Assembly (NCBI GenBank): GCA_937914675.1 | Contig: CALDOC010000086.1 | Coordinates: forward strand, 1 to 13,891 | DNA from: an uncultured Sulfurimonas sp. | GTDB lineage: Bacteria; Campylobacterota; Campylobacteria; Campylobacterales; Sulfurimonadaceae | DNA length: 13,891 nt | Reading direction: 5' to 3' | Shown here: piece by piece, positions 13,745 to 13,891 of the stretch | Layout: each line of letters begins with the position of its first letter | Numbering within the stretch: the first letter of the stretch is position 1 | Translations under genes and position numbers: made by a program | The notes under the pieces: model-generated | The model's database searches: none | The model's input: the letters and a program-made list of their open reading frames with translations, nothing else | What the model was told of the DNA's origin: nothing

Positions 13745-13891
13745 ATGAGTATAATTGAAGTGATTAGTGATGCCTTATCAAATCGAGTGAATTTAATATT
13801 TGTTATTATAATTTTAACATTAGCTTTTATTGATTTAATGTCCAGTTTCACAACGTTATACCAGTTTTCAAAAAGTAATCTCTTTAAACAT
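13745..13891 (+). CDS. N-terminus of a membrane protein (cut by window edge)
   Basis: The ATG at 13745 has a good AGGAAG ribosome binding site 5 nt upstream and a convincing promoter. The 49 codons in the window are open to the edge. They encode a short amphipathic start (MSIIEVISDALSNRVN), a hydrophobic helix at about residues 17-35 (LIFVIIILTLAFIDLM) and a more polar stretch (TTLYQFSKSNLFKH). This suggests an inner-membrane protein with an N-terminal transmembrane anchor. There is too little sequence to name a family. Confidence 0.6.
   Translation, partial: MSIIEVISDALSNRVNLIFVIIILTLAFIDLMSSFTTLYQFSKSNLFKH

Noticed and set aside
1..13891. CRISPR arrays, tRNA/rRNA genes, insertion sequences, phage or defence genes
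   Set aside because: No regularly spaced direct repeats, no cloverleaf, no transposase or integrase motifs, and no composition break at gene boundaries were seen on reading.

Overview
The window reads as chromosomal DNA of a free-living member of the Campylobacterota (Epsilonproteobacteria), in the style of Sulfurimonas, Sulfurospirillum or Arcobacter. This is inferred from the flavour of the proteins (a short type-I TlyA, a YgiQ-type radical SAM protein, small CxxCH cytochromes), the moderate-to-low G+C with very AT-rich intergenic spacers, and extended -10 promoters with weak -35 boxes. No transposase, phage gene, tRNA, rRNA or CRISPR array is visible. The window is densely coded, and no gene-free stretch exceeds 300 bases.

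Positions 1-4687 (minus strand) hold a tightly packed series, in transcription order: a coiled-coil lipoprotein with a transmembrane segment, tlyA (rRNA 2'-O-methyltransferase), hrpB (DExH helicase) and an outer-membrane-lipoprotein-sorting (LolA-like) protein cut by the left edge. A good sigma70-like promoter precedes the lipoprotein gene, and the gaps are 9-26 nt, so one operon is likely. Upstream on the same strand (4676-5942) a small monoheme cytochrome c gene overlaps a CitE-like (HpcH/HpaI) gene by 11 nt.

Positions 5943-9940 (plus strand) hold the most distinctive part. An AT-rich divergent spacer leads into a cti gene (heme-containing fatty acid cis/trans isomerase, predicted lipoprotein). 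Two bases after it comes a SAM methyltransferase with an unrecognised N-terminal region, and then a small secreted SPOR-like protein with its own promoter. The cti leader contains a candidate 26-codon leader ORF that overlaps the cti start, and a hairpin that would cover the cti Shine-Dalgarno sequence. Together these suggest a post-transcriptionally controlled membrane-lipid adaptation unit.

Positions 9932-11801 hold a convergent ygiQ-family radical SAM gene, separated from the SPOR-like gene only by a hairpin that contains both stop codons. A divergent spacer with two dyads follows, then a long-chain acyl-CoA ligase (11945-13612). The right end has an 11-bp hairpin, a clear promoter and the first 49 codons of a membrane protein cut by the window edge. 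Membrane lipids are a loose theme (cti, acyl-CoA ligase, lipoprotein sorting), but a functional link between these genes is inference.
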